Source: Crotalaria pallida (lineage: Eukaryota > Streptophyta > Magnoliopsida > Fabales > Fabaceae). Taken from it: a stretch of 64,000 nucleotides of DNA. Each line of letters opens with the position of its first letter. Within the stretch, counting starts at the first letter, position 1. A program made the translations under genes and the position numbers. The notes under the pieces are model-generated. The model was not told the origin of the DNA, made no database searches, and saw nothing but the letters and a program-made list of their open reading frames with translations. The DNA is taken from the NCBI GenBank assembly GCA_037953625.1, contig CM075649.1, forward strand, positions 96,167,290 to 96,231,289. Direction: 5' to 3'. This document shows positions 46,962 to 58,492 of the stretch, in pieces.

Positions 46962-48271
46962 GTAAGGAGTAAGTATTACCTCTACTTGAGTTTGGGTTTC
47001 TAGGGTGTTCATAACGGGTGCTAAGAGTGGGTGTTAGATTAGGGAATGGATATAGGTTAATGTTAGAAGGGAAAGGTAAAAAGGGAACTAATAAATGAAC
47101 TAGAAACATGAGTTTTGAAGTAGGAAGGAACATGGTCCTATGTTATATGTTTTGTCTAAATGATATGCTGGCTAAGTGTTTATTCATACTGTTGTTGTTG
47201 TATAAATGTTGTTGCCATTGTGTAAATGTTTATGAGTTGTGAATATTTGCTATTATGTCTGTGGCCGAGCTATGAGAGAGTGAATGTGGATCCGAGGTGT
47301 GTTTAGATATGGAGCGTATAAGAGAATAAAGAAAAGGAATAGATGAGAGGGTGGTTAATGGAAAAAGGGGAATAGCTAAGAGGTTGAGCCGAGATAGGCC
47401 GAGCTAAAATGGTTAAAAAGATGAGAGGAATTAAAGTGAAATGGTTGTGTGATCGGGTCATAGCAGACGCGTACTGGGTGCGTGCATTGATCGCGTCAGA
47501 CGCATACTGGGTATGCGCAGCTGTAAGACGGGTACTGGGTACTCGCAGTTATGATTCACACGAGGTTCCGAGCACGGAATCGGTGGGATGTGTTCCTGGT
47601 CATAGCAGACGCGTACTGGGTGCGTGCATTGATCGCGTAAGACGCCGAGATGCGCCGCTGTAAGATGGGTACTGGGTGCTCGTAGTTATGGACACTCCTT
47701 ACTCCATAGAATGATCGGCCGTAGTGCTCCTGGTCATAGCAGACGCGTACTGGGTGCGTGCATTGATTGCGTCGGACGCATACTGGGTACGTGCAGCTGT
47801 AAGAAAGGTACTGGGTACTCGCAGTTATGGACACTCTGATATCCGACCTTAAATGGTGTAAGACATGCATTGGGTGTATGTATCCGAGAAGAGTAAAAGA
47901 TTATAAGCTATGTAAAAGTGGAATAATGAGTAATGAATCCGAGATAGAGATGGTTTACCGAGGTAAGAGAGTAGTGGCCGAGAAACCGAGTGTAAGAATT
48001 AAGGAAAGGGTATAAGGGGAATTAATCGGATGAACCGAGATATAACTGATGTGAGCCGAGCTAAATGAGATTGTATGATATGAGTCGAGCTAAATGAGAT
48101 TGCATGATGTGATCCGAGCTAAGTGATGATGTATGCATGTGATATATGGTTTGATTACTTGTTATTTATGTGCTAATTGACTACTTGTGTTTGGCTTGGT
48201 AGTTCGGTATGGCATGTTAAAAACTGCTTATTTAAGTTCTGTGTAATGCTCACCTCCTTACCATTTTTCAG
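46962..48271 (+). other. Putative LTR-internal intron of J
   Basis: gag/gtaaggagtaag at 46961/46962 and ccatttttcag/gtact at 48271/48272 would remove 1310 bp including the three-unit repeat. The acceptor block is also present in F (reversed, about 43791) and O (about 63400). The donor block is shared with the 3' LTR at about 57343. Confidence 0.4.
47459..47840. repeat. Three-unit repeat in J LTR
   Basis: Three copies of a roughly 100 bp unit starting catagcagacgcgtactggg at 47459, 47601 and 47735. Each contains inner repeats of tactgggt. The third and first agree best; the second has lost bases in its middle. Confidence 0.85.
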
Positions 48272-48599
48272 GTACTGAGCCAGAGCAGACGCAGTCCCCG
48301 GCCGAGCAGGTTCACTCTCCCTCACAGGGAGAGTAAGTCATTAGAGTCGGATAGTCTAGATGGGTCTCGGCCAGTTGGCCGAGCTAAAACACTATTTCAT
48401 TTTGGATATTGAACTCGGTGTAACTATGTTGTTTCACTTTTACTTGTTGATGTATTAAGTCTTCCGCTTTGTAACTCTGATGAGTTTGCTTTAATGGAAG
48501 GAAATATCAAGTTGGCACTTACTCATATTTGTTTTAAAAGAAATTTTAAATCCTAATTTTCGGGTTTAAGGGTAATTATTATATAGGGTGTTACATTTT

Positions 48600-48612
48600 T
48601 GGTATCAGAGCA
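48600..48612 (+). other. Primer-binding site of J
   Basis: TGGTATCAGAGCA lies 4 bp after the LTR end and fits initiator tRNA-Met. Confidence 0.92.
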
Positions 48613-48783
48613 GTTTCTCCTCGGCCTATTGGAGTTGCAAAGGACTCCAGTGGTTACTCACCAAGAGAGTGATAAATAAGTAAAGTCAATAGAGCTCATA
48701 GATGTATATGTTTATGTGTATATATATATATATATATTTAATTGTTCGATGGTTAACTGGCTTTCTCTCCATGACCGAGCAGC

Positions 48784-50179
48784 ATGGCTGGGAGAAGAGC
48801 TGATAACGATCGAATTGCTGCTGTGTTGGAAACGCTGGTTCAACTGCAGCAGAACCAAGCGCAGGCTCAGCAGAACTAGGCTGAGAACCTCGCTCAGAAC
48901 ATCGCCGCAGCCGTAACAGCTGCAGCTGCAACCCTTCAGCCTCAACCCCCGGCTCCGATCGAGATCGACTGGATGAGCCGATTTAGAAAGAACGAACCAC
49001 CTCGGTTTGAAGGGGGTTATAATCCAGATGGAGCTCAGAGATGGCTCCAGTACATTGAGAAGATTTTCCGATCTCTGCAACTGCCCTATGAGTATAGGGT
49101 GAGGTTAGCTGAATTTGTGCTGGCGAGTGAAGCCGAGCACTGGTGGGAGCAACAGAGCCGTGGACTGGAAGCGGCTAATGAAGCCATTACTTGGGATTTG
49201 TTTCGAGCTCGATTTCTCGAAAAGTATTTTCCCGAAGATGTCAGGAGAGAGAAGGAGCTCGCTTTTCTCAAGATGGAACAGAGGAACTTGAGTATCGGGG
49301 AGTATGTCGCTCAGTTCGAGGATTTGATCCGCTACTCAGGAAGCTACAGAGATGCTGATGAGCGTACCAAGTGCATCAAGTTTGAGTCCGGTCTCCGTGA
49401 TGATATTCGGCTCGCATTCGAATATCAAAACGTGGCCAATCTCTCGCAGTTGGTGAACATGGCCAGCACATATGAGAACGGGCTCAAGAGGAAAGCCGAC
49501 GGAAAGCGGAGCAGGTCGGCACAAAAAGCAGTGGGTCCGATCCGAGGAAAAGGAGTTGTTTAGAGATCTGCTCCCTATGTGAATCCGAGCTCCAGAATGT
49601 CAATAGCTCCGAGGAGTGGTGGTCAGATGGTGGTTGTCCCTGGTCCCTATCCGATATGTCAGCACTGTGGAAAGCAGCACAAGGGAGAATGCTGGAGTCT
49701 GGATCCGAGCAGAGCAAGAGGATCCTGTTTTCGCTGTGGCAAGCCTGGTCATTTTGCAGCTCGGTGTACCGAGAACATTGTGAAAGAAGAGGTCAATGTG
49801 ACCAAGGCTCATCAGAATGGTGTTAACCGACCAATGCAGAGAGGCAAAGTTTGCACTATGGATGGTGAAGAAGTGACTGATGCCGACGAGCTAATCCGAG
49901 GTACTTGTCAAGTAGACAACATTACATGTGTTGTGTTATTTGACTGTGGAGCCACACATTCTTTCATTTCCCTTGACTGTATGAACAGACTAAAGCTATC
50001 CCCAGTAGAAATGCCTTACAAACTATCCATTTCTACCCTAACCAATTCTTCTGTAATTACCTCCCAAATGTGTCTAGAATGTCCTATCCACGTGTTAGGC
50101 CGAGAGTTTAAGGTCAACTTGATTTGCTTGCCCCTAACCAAACTAGACATTATCCTCGGCATGGACTGGATGTCCCACC
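48784..50179 (+). pseudogene. gag: Element J gag and protease (two stops, interrupted by K)
   Basis: The frame starts ATG 48784 (MAGRRADNDRIAAVLE) with a Gln-rich N-terminus. The Gag domain covers about 48973-49480 (RFEGGYNPDGAQRW, KYFPEDVRREKELAFLKM, IRYSGSYRDADERTK). The CCHC knuckle CFRCGKPGHFAARC is at 49726-49767. Protease carries FDCGATHSF at 49939 onward and ends GMDWMS at K. TAG stops occur at 48877-48879 (codon 32) and 49561-49563. Everything is in one frame. The last five bases, ccacc, are K's left duplication with one change from ccaac. Confidence 0.92.
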
Positions 50180-50674
50180 TGTAACACCCCAATTTTTTAT
50201 TTATGAATAATAATCAATAAACGTTTGAAAATATATATAGGACTTTAAATTTTCTTTTATAAATCAGAGTTCGCAAATAGCGTTGGGGTTTTCATTTACA
50301 ATATGATATAATACACTTGAGTTCCTTTCTTTCAACTGATCCACTGAACACTCTGATCTCCAAGTTCCTTGCTTTAGTACCTAAAATGTTAACCACATAA
50401 GGGTGAGACCTTTTCACAACACAGTGAATCAGTGGATAATACAAAGCTCATAATATAAACTCAAGAATAACAATCAAATCAAGTCAGGGATCAACAAATT
50501 CATTTCATTCCCATTTCCTTATACATTCCTTTTTATTCATTTTCCATTTATCACATCCTTTTCATGAGCCATTTATACTTAGCATTTCCATAATTATTCT
50601 CGTTAGTTACTTCCTTTAATTCTTTAATCCTTTTCCATTGTGTGTAACCTCAAGCAGAGATCTACACTTTTCAG

Positions 50675-51075
50675 TGTATGCAACCGCAAGCAGACGATCT
50701 GCATACACACCAAATTAGTTTGCAATGTATGCAACCAAAGGTCAGATGATCTGCATACACGCCACAATTTTATTTATGATGTATGCAACCACAAGCAGAT
50801 GATCTGCATACACCCACCCTTTATTTACGATATATGCAACCACAAGCAGATGATCTGCATATATCCACAATTTTATTTATGATGTATGCAACCACAAGCA
50901 GATGATCTGCATACACCCTCCATTTATTTACGATATATGCAACCACAAGCAGATGATCTGCATATACCCACAATCTATGTACGAGGTATACAACCACAAG
51001 CAGATGATCTGTATACCCCCCAAAATTTATTTACGATGTATGCAACCACAAGCAGATGATCTGCATACATCAATA
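50675..51075. repeat. 51-52 bp tandem array with inverted core in K
   Basis: Eight units of the form tgtatgcaaccacaagcag + atgatctgcatacac start at 50675, 50726, 50780, 50831, 50883, 50934, 50985 and 51037. Each holds a near-perfect dyad gcagatgatctgc, with outer arms gtatgca / tgcatac. Degenerate relatives occur at about 50640 and 51435-51505. The dyads could form hairpins. Confidence 0.9.
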
Positions 51076-52369
51076 GCCCCTTTTTACTTCCACTTAAACC
51101 ATTCCAAATCATCACACATATACTCATAAATAAACATTTATCATGCATCATCATAAACATTTCCAAATAATCACAAATAAGCAGTGTATCACCGATAATC
51201 TATTCCAATTTCAGCAATTAAATATAATTTATCCATGATCAAGCACATCACACATATAGTTCACAGTAATCTTTTCACCATCATAATCATATTCAATTCA
51301 CCAATTATTCAACATAATTTCATATTCAAAGTCCACACTACATATCATTGTCTGATTATATAACAAGGAATTTTTCTATCGTTATTAATTCCATTACATT
51401 TCCTCCTTATCCTATCATTTGTCCATTTTCATTAATGTGTGTAACCCCAAACAGAGATCTACACACACAGTGTATGCAACCACAAACAGTGATCTGCAAA
51501 CACTTCCATTTTTCCTATTCCCATTATCTTTCTTATTACAATTAAACATTCACATCACCCACTATCCATCATCCATCAAAATAACACATATAACCTTTAA
51601 AATTCACATACATCCACAAATCAGTCGACATACTCAGGTATGCCTCAGAGTGCTTAAAAATAAATCACCTCCCTAGGGTTCTTCACTTCCTACTTAATTA
51701 ATATACAAAAGGGTTAACATAAACAGTTTCCATAATCACAAAATTAACCAATTTACAACCTTTACCCTTAATCACTTCTAATCACATCCTAATTAGGCTC
51801 CCACAACCCAACTCAACTATTAAACTCAAATCCTATTATAAACCATCATTATCCCTAACTCAAAGTGTGGAAAAGAGACTCCCCTTACCTCGGAGAGAGA
51901 GAGAGAGCTCGATTGAAGCTCCAAGGACCCGTAATCTACCTCTGATCTACTTGATTTCCAACTATCTACACCGGTTCCCAATTTGATTCCAAAAATTGAA
52001 GGAGAGAGAAAGCTTCAAGAAGGAAGAGAGAGAGACACCAAAGGAAGGAGATGAAGAATAACACATGGGGAAGGAGATAGACTTTCATGGGTGAATGATT
52101 TAAGATGGGTTTGTGGGTATTTGTTGGTTTGTTGATGAAGATTGAGAAAGAGAATAAGTCATGGAGGTGAGAGAGAGAAAGAGCTTCATGGAGGAAGAAG
52201 CCATGGGGAAGAGAGGGAAAGAGAGAAATAACAATAGGGAGGAGTAGATGATTTCCATGTGAAAGGGGTTGGAGGTGATGATTTTTGGTGCTTGGTGGGG
52301 GTTGGGGGTGATTTGGATGGAGGAGAGGGTGAGTGGTGCGGAATTATGGAAGAAATGGGGGGCTGGTGC

Positions 52370-52590
52370 GCGTTTTATGCGGTCTGATGCGAACAGAGTC
52401 GCGCCGCGCCCCTGGGCGCGGTGCTGGGTGCGCCTGCGCGCGCTCCACGCACTGCTGGTGCGTGCTACATAATCTGCCGCGCGCCTGCGCGAGAAAATGG
52501 TGCGCCTGGGCGAATTTTTGTCTGAGTTGCGCACCAACTTGAGGGCTGGCGCACCTGAGCGTGCCCCGGTGCGCCTGGGCGTGTCTTGAG
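52370..52590. repeat. GC-rich GCGC repeat patch in K
   Basis: Repeated ggtgcgcctg and related gcgcgcctgcgcg words in an otherwise AT-rich LTR. It lies close to the accgttggat block, as the TTCGCTTAAGCGAA sites do in L. It may be a degenerate counterpart of the palindrome arrays. Confidence 0.6.
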
Positions 52591-52954
52591 GGACCTAACT
52601 TCAAAATGCCATAACTTTTTCGATAACCGTTGGATCTTGCTCAAATTTTGAGACAAGCTTCCTAAAATCCTGAACTTCACATCCAACGGTGGAAATTGGG
52701 TTTGAAGCTGTGGATATTTTATTCCTAATTTTCTTGCACCGGATGGTTTTTAACACTTAAAACTCCGATTTAACTCCCGATTTCACTTCTATAATTCTAC
52801 TTCTTGTTACCGATGCACCCTACGCAACCCCTAGTACTTAAAATTACTAATCACCTTACTCCCAAAATTCTTTAAGCAGATAATCAACCTATTCTTTTCG
52901 TTATAAACTTAATAATTCATTAATTAGGCTTGGAATTAATATAGGGATGTTACA

Positions 52955-54421
52955 CCAACACCATGTCCTGCTCGACTGCCGAGAGAAAACTGTCATCTTT
53001 AGTGGCCCTTCTGTTGCAAAGTTAGAGGCAACAGAGGAACCGACCTTAGACCGAATTCCTATAGTCGAAGAATTCCCAGAGGTTTTCTCGGACGAAATGC
53101 CTGGCTTACCGCCGAGAAGAGAAGTAGAGTTTAGTATAGACTTGGTTCCGGGAACTGGCCCGATTTCAATTGCTCCGTACAGAATGGCGCCTCCCGAGCT
53201 AGAAGAGCTTAAGAAGCAGCTGGAAGAACTTTTGGCCAAAAAGCTAATCAGACCGAGTGTATCACCTTGGGGAGCTCCGATTTTGTTTGTTAAAAAGAAA
53301 GATGGTAGCCTCAGAATGTGCACTGATTATCGGAAGCTCAACGCGGTAACGATGAAGAACAAATATTCCCTCCCTCGGATTGACGACTTGTTAAACCAAC
53401 TTAAGGGAGCGTCGATATTCTCTAAGATTGACCTCCGATCAGGATACCACCAGATCCGTATCCGAGATGAAGATATTCCGAAGACAACTTTCAGGACGAG
53501 ATATGGGCATTTTGAGTATGTGGTTATGCCCTTTGGACTTACCAACGCACCTGCCATCTTTATGGACTACATGAATAGAATCTTCCGACCCTATTTGGAC
53601 TCGTTTGTGATAGTCTTCATCGACGATATCCTCATCTACTCCAGAAGTCCGAGCGAACACGAGCAGCACTTGAGAATGGTGTTGCAGGTTTTGAAGGACA
53701 AGGAACTCTACGCCAAGCTTTCTAAGTGCAGTTTTTGGCTCAAAGAGGTTCATTTCCTCGGCCATGTGATATCTGAGCATGGTGTTGCGGTTGATCCCTC
53801 CAAGGTAGAAGCTGTACTCAAGTGGGAGAGACCCAACTCGGTAACCGAGATCAGGAGTTTCCTTGGTCTTGCAGGATACTACAGGAGATTCATTGAAGGA
53901 TTTTCCAAACTAGCTCTACCGTTGACCTCGTTAACCCGAAAGGATGCACCTTACCAGTGGTCAGAAGTGTGCGAACAGAGCTTTCAAGAGCTAAAGAAAA
54001 GGTTGACGAGTTCGCCCGTGATGATTTTTCCCGATCCGACCAAAGCCTTTGACGTATTTTGTGACGCCTCGAAACAGGGTCTCGGCTGTGTGCTGATGCA
54101 ACAGGGAAAAGTGGTGGCGTATGCCTCTTGGCAACTTCGGCAACACGAACAGAATTACCCCACCCACGATCTCGAATTAGCAGCTGTGGTGTTTGCCCTT
54201 AAGATTTGGAGACACTACGTGTATGGCACGAAATTCGAGGTGTTCAGTGACCACAAGAGTCTCGGCTATCTGTTCGACCAGAAGGAACTGAACATGAGAC
54301 AGCGCAGATGGGTGGAATTTTTAAAAGATTACGATTTCAACTTACACTATCATCCCGGAAAAGCCAACGTGGTGGCCGACGCACTGAGCAGGAAGAGTCT
54401 TCATTTGAGCAACATGATGGT
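52955..54421 (+). pseudogene. pol: Element J pol: protease end, RT, RNase H
   Basis: The frame resumes after K and is open throughout. RT carries FVKKKDGSLRMCTDYRKL, SKIDLRSGYHQIRI, MPFGLTNAPAIF and FIDD (53616-53627), then the thumb (FLGLAGYYRRFIEGFSKL). RNase H carries FCDASKQGLGCVLMQ, THDLELAAVVFALKIW and FSDHKSL. It ends in the linker LHYHPGKANVVADALSRK and is cut after MMV by L. Bases 54417-54421 (atggt) are L's left duplication. Confidence 0.94.
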
Positions 54422-54927
54422 TGTAACATCCCAAATTTTAAACCTAAGTGCAAATAAATTAATAACAGTTTGAGATAATTGAGATAATAATAATAAAACC
54501 ATAAATGGGTACTAAAATAAAGTGTTCAAGCATTAGAAAAGATAAATAATAATAATAATGATTTAGAAAAGAAAGAAGCATTAAATTGAAGTTAGGAACA
54601 TGCTAGAAAAATAGATAATTCGGTATTAAAACATAACGTAGGTTAGAAAATCAAAATAAAAGATTTAGGACTTAAAACAAAATTCCCACCGTTGGATATG
54701 AAGGTATGATTTTTAGGAAGTTGCTCGTCAAATTTGAGCAAGATCCGACGGTGAACGAAGGAGTTATGGCAATTTGAAGTTGGGAGAAAAATAGCTAGAA
54801 AATAGAAAACTGAAGTAGCAGTGTTTGCACGTTTCGCTTAAGCGAAAATCCGTCGCTTAAGCGAAATCAGGGACTTTCCTCACTGAAGCCATTTCGCTTA
54901 AGTGATCCGAGAGATGTAGTTGATGCA
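54422..54927 (+). mobile_element. Element L: small rearranged LTR insert in J
   Basis: It begins TGTAACATCCC and is flanked by atggt (54417-54421 and 54928-54932), with the last two bases being ca. It aligns with the reverse complement of K around the accgttggat block. The right 25 bp (about 54903-54927) are not LTR sequence. They are a near copy of J's own pol just downstream (ccgagagatg and agttgatgca). The LTR breaks in the third TTTCGCTTAAG palindrome at 54902. The insert is best read as a truncated LTR with a copied filler at its right edge. Confidence 0.75.
54832..54902. repeat. TTCGCTTAAGCGAA palindromes in L
   Basis: Two complete copies (tttcgcttaagcgaaa and gtcgcttaagcgaaa) and one half copy cut at the rearrangement junction. 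Confidence 0.85.
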
Positions 54928-56466
54928 ATGGTCCGAGAGATGCAGTTGATGCAAGAGTTTAGTGATCTTAACCTCAGCATACAGAAGAAGGAAAATAGTG
55001 TGGTGCTGGAAATGCTGCAAGTAACAAATGATTTTGTGGGATTTATCAAGGAAAGACAGGCTGCCGGCCTAGAGCTCCAGAAACTACTAGAAAGAGCAGG
55101 AGACAAGGATGAACCTGACTTCAATAAAGGACCCGATGGTCTCGTACGATTTCGGGGCCGAGTTTGCATTCCTATGGACTTTGAAGTCCGAAGAGAGTTA
55201 ATGGAAGAGGCTCATAAAACGAAGATGAGCCTTCACCCAGGAGCCACAAAGATGTACCAGGATCTGAAGAGGTTATTTTGGTGGTCGAAGTTGAAGACCG
55301 ATGTGGCAGATTATTTGTCTCGGTGTTTGACATGCCAGAAAGCCAAGATCGAGCACCATAAACCAGGAGGATTACTCAAATCTCTAGAGATTCCGCAATG
55401 GAAGTGGGACAGCATTTCGATGGATTTTGTGTCGGGATTACCAAGAACGAGATCAGGGCAGGAAGCCATTTGGGTTGTGGTGGACCGACTAAAAAAGTGT
55501 GCCCATTTCCTGCCGATCAGCATGAAGTACAGCCTAGAGAAGCTGACGCAATTGTACATAAAGGACATTGTTCGGCTTCATGGTGTTCCGAGCAGCATAG
55601 TGTCGGACCGTGATCCTCGTTTCTTATCCCGATTTTGGCAGAGTTTGCAACAAGCCATGGGTACAAAGTTGAGGTTTAGCACAGCTTATCATCCTCAAAC
55701 CGATGGACAATCCGAGCGCACCATTCAGACTCTTGAGGACTTGCTGAGGACATGTGTGCTCGAACAGTCGGAAAGTTGGGAAGCACTTCTGCCCTTGGTC
55801 GAATTTACCTACAACAACAGTTTCCATTCAAGTATCGGAATGGCTCCTTTCGAAGCATTGTATGGTCGGAAATGTCGGACGCCGTTATGCTGGTTCCAGA
55901 TAGGAGAAAACTTGTTGATTGGTCCTGACGTTGTTCATGAGACGACCGAGAAGATCCGAATGATACAAGGAAAGATGAAAGCAGCTCCGGATCGACAGAA
56001 GAGCTATGCCGACAAGAGAATAAAACCCTTGAACTTCATTGAGGGAGATCATGTATTCCTGCGGGTATCCCCTGTAACAGATATCGGCCGAGCTATCAAA
56101 TCAAAGAAGTTGACCCCTAGGTTTGTCGGACCATACCAGATATCGGAGAAGATCGGACCAGTAGCTTACAGAATTGCTCTGCCTCAGCACTTGTCTAAAC
56201 TCCATGATGTATTTCACGTCTCACAACTTAGGAGGTACGTTCATGACCCCTCACATGTGATAGCAGTGGATGAGCTGCCGCTAAAAGACAACCTGACTTT
56301 TGAAGTTCTTCTAGTCCGAGTTGAGGACAAACAAGTCAGACGGCTCAGAGGGAAGGAAATCTCTTTGGTCAAGGTCGTCTGGAATCGGAATAATGTGGAG
56401 GAAGCTACTTGGGAACTCGAGGAGAAGATGAAGCAGTCATATCCGCAACTGTTCAATGCCGACTAA
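54928..56466 (+). pseudogene. pol: Element J pol: integrase and chromodomain-like tail
   Basis: A 512-codon open part of the same polyprotein, here beginning at MVREMQLMQEF because L precedes it. The HHCC finger (HPGATKMYQDLKRLFWW, CLTCQKAKIEHHKPGG) is followed by the catalytic core with Asp in SMDFVSGLP, Asp in SIVSDRDPRF and Glu in YHPQTDGQSERTIQ. Next come the GPY/F-like segment (FVGPYQISEKIGPVAYRIAL), FHVSQLRRYV and the tail LRGKEISLVKVVWNRNN, EATWELEEKM. No stop until TAA 56464-56466. This domain is intact, but the full protein cannot be made. Confidence 0.94.
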
Positions 56467-56487
56467 ATTTCGAGGACGAAATTTCTG

Positions 56488-56502
56488 TAAGTGGGAGAGG
56501 AA
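56488..56502 (+). other. Polypurine tract of J
   Basis: taagtgggagaggaa precedes TGTAACATCC of the 3' LTR, after the gaggacgaaattt block. Confidence 0.9.
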
Positions 56503-57444
56503 TGTAACATCCTGAAAATTAATATTAAATATAATAACTTTAGATGTATATATATATATATATAATACATATTGATATAATTAGGAATAGAATTAAGCCA
56601 TAGAAATTGTATAAGGGTAGTGAGGTAATAGGAAGCATAGGCCGACCTAGTATGTAAGTATTGGACCTCGGACCGATCCCGGCCGAGCTAAATGGGGTCA
56701 AATGCGGAACCTGTTGTCTCAGTGCACCTCACATTATTATCCGAGAAGGAAGCTCGGACTATTGCTGTTCCTCTATACCGAGCCGACGTATCCTAGCTCC
56801 TCCGTGACAGCTCATGTTGAGCTGTTGGCCCATTGGGTTTCGCACCATCCGTACGATGTACTATCATTCACTTTATGTCACTATCATTGCTTTATGTCCT
56901 TTTCAAGTCACTGTTCATGGCTTCCTTTGGAAGTCAATGAATCCTGTCCACGTATTCTAGCTTCTCTAAGAAGCCTCCAATGAGAACCACACAAATATTC
57001 TTCCTAAAATAATAAAAGTGAAGCCAATCCACAACATAACACACTTTGCATTCTCACTCTCTTCCTCCTTCGTCTCTCTCTCATCTTCTCTGAAGATTCC
57101 AGCAACAACAAACCCAACATAAATCCTCTCTTCTCACACGTCTCTTCTTCTCCTCCACCACGTTTTACTGGTTGGAGATCCTCCTTCCTTCCGTTCTTCT
57201 TCCCGTTTCGGACGCCTCCCTGGGCCGTTGTGGTGTGGTGGTGGCAGCAAAGAGGAAAGGATTAAAGGGTGTGAAGCTCACAAGGTCAAGCATCAAGGAA
57301 AGCCATTCTCAAAGTCTCAACTCTTATCTCTCACGGTTTGAGGTAAGGAGTGAGTATTACCTCTAATTGAGTTTGGGTTTCTAGGGTGTTCATAACGGGT
57401 ACTAAGAGTGGGTGTTAGATTAGGGAATGGATATAGGTTACTGT
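56503..57444 (+). repeat. Element J 3' LTR, first 942 bp
   Basis: It matches 46116-47057 with about 2% differences plus changes in the TA run. It stops at 57444; actgt (57440-57444) is the candidate target duplication of M. The remaining 1.5 kb of this LTR are not found in the window. Confidence 0.93.
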
Positions 57445-58490
57445 TGTTAGATCCAGTGAGAAGGTTTTGATAATGACAAAGGTTGACAAAGGTTTTGAAC
57501 AAGCTACAAATGGTTTGATCAAGCTTAAAGTTTGAAGAAGTTCAAGAAACAATCAACACTCAACAAATGATGAAGAGAGAGCAAGCTCATGAAGACTTAG
57601 TTTGTGTTTTATTGTAATATCTTTAGCCTCTCAAGTCTTTTATTTTAATGAGTTTGGTTAGAGTCATTAGAGGGTAGTGAATCTCTATCAAGGTCATGAT
57701 TATATCATATTTTGAGTATTCACTTAACCTAAAAACAATAGGTGGCTTAAAGGTTTGAAAGAAAAGGTTTAGTTTTGAGAAAACAAGTTTTTAATTGAAT
57801 TTAGCAGTGACTAATCGATTAATGTGTTAGGGTTAATCGATTAACACACATGTTACAGTGGTTAATCGATTAAGTCATGTGTTAATCGATTAACACGTGC
57901 AGAATCAGTTTTTAAAATAAGTTTTTCAAGTCAAAATCAATTTCTATTGTTTTCTAACTTTTGGGTATTCTATATAAACTTTTTCCTAATCTTTGTGAAT
58001 AATTATTACACTTTAGATCAAATCAATTTCTCAAAGCCACTCTATTCTCTCTCACTTTCAAAGATCAAAGCTTTAATTTTTACATTCTTTGATCAAGAAT
58101 CTTTGAATCTCTTATGTTGATATTTTCATAGCTTTTGAAAGAGATTCATAGGATTGTTATTGTTTTTCATTTGAGTTGTAATCATTGCAAAGAAGGCAAG
58201 CTATCTACAACAAAGGAAGTCTTGGTTGTGAATCAAGCAAACAAGCAATTGGAAGTCTTGTTGTGATAACAAGCAAGTGGAAGTCTTGGTGTGAGGCATC
58301 ATCAAGCAAGTGGAAGAATTTGAAGAATCTCAAAGCAATTGGAAGTCTTGTTGAGGGGAATTGACAAGCAAGAGAAGAGGTTACATTAGATTTAATAGGG
58401 TTACAAGGCAAGGGTGTGGTATCTCTTGTAGGCTATCAAGAAGGGAGTCTTGAGAGGCATTTACTTGTAATTTGAGAACTCTAATTCCTT
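57445..58490 (+). mobile_element. Element M: copia-like LTR fragment
   Basis: It starts TGTTAGATCC and aligns with solo LTR E (16050 onward) to about 58488, which is E's position near 17195. The last 530 bp of the LTR are missing. TATA-like ctatataaac sits near 57969. The palindromes before it are ATCGAT-centred, whereas E has CTCGAG. The right edge meets N with no terminal motif, so the end was lost by deletion. Confidence 0.8.
57812..57893. repeat. TTAATCGATTAA palindrome array in M
   Basis: Four sites in 82 bp, 75-157 bp before the TATA-like box, in the position where E carries TACTCGAGTA sites. Confidence 0.88.
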
Positions 58491-58492
58491 AC

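Larger units (their letters stand above)
46116..48595 (+). repeat. Element J 5' LTR (2.48 kb)
   Basis: Contents: a TA microsatellite (about 46164-46181), a pyrimidine-rich leader-like part (46670-46790), a putative donor site at 46961/46962, a three-unit repeat (47459-47840), many ccgagct words (47390-48120), and the conserved ctcacctccttaccatttttcag at 48249-48271 followed by a short exon-like stretch. No LTR-encoded protein like those of B or C is present. Confidence 0.93.
50180..52954 (-). mobile_element. Element K: solo LTR in J's protease, minus strand
   Basis: A 2775 bp insert TGTAACACCCC...GGGATGTTACA interrupts J's protease between GMDWMS and HHVLLDC. Flanks are ccacc (50175-50179) and ccaac (52955-52959). 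The right copy equals the expected uninterrupted sequence, so the left has one change. It has no primer site or internal region. Orientation is from the reversed acceptor and donor blocks (50382 and 51886) and from homology to plus-strand L around the accgttggat block (52620-52700). It holds a 51-52 bp tandem array and a GC-rich repeat patch near 52370-52590. Frames in the GC-rich patch lack any recognisable domain. Confidence 0.88.
46116..57444 (+). mobile_element. Element J: Tekay-type chromovirus, 3' LTR truncated
   Basis: 5' LTR 46116-48595 (TGTAACATCCTG...GGGTGTTACA), primer site 48600, gag-pol 48784-56466, purine tract 56488-56502 and 3' LTR from 56503. The polyprotein is split by K and L. 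The 3' LTR is cut by M at 57445 and its remainder is absent. Over the shared 940 bp the two LTRs differ at about 20 positions, around 2%, so J is older than C and D. Confidence 0.92.

Noticed and set aside
50675..51075. Regularly spaced repeats that resemble a CRISPR array
   Set aside because: The whole 51-52 bp unit is repeated, spacers included. It lies in a plant LTR and there are no cas genes.
52100..52686. Arg/Ala-rich overlapping frames on both strands in K
   Set aside because: They arise from the GCGC-rich repeat patch. No start, domain or conservation supports a gene.
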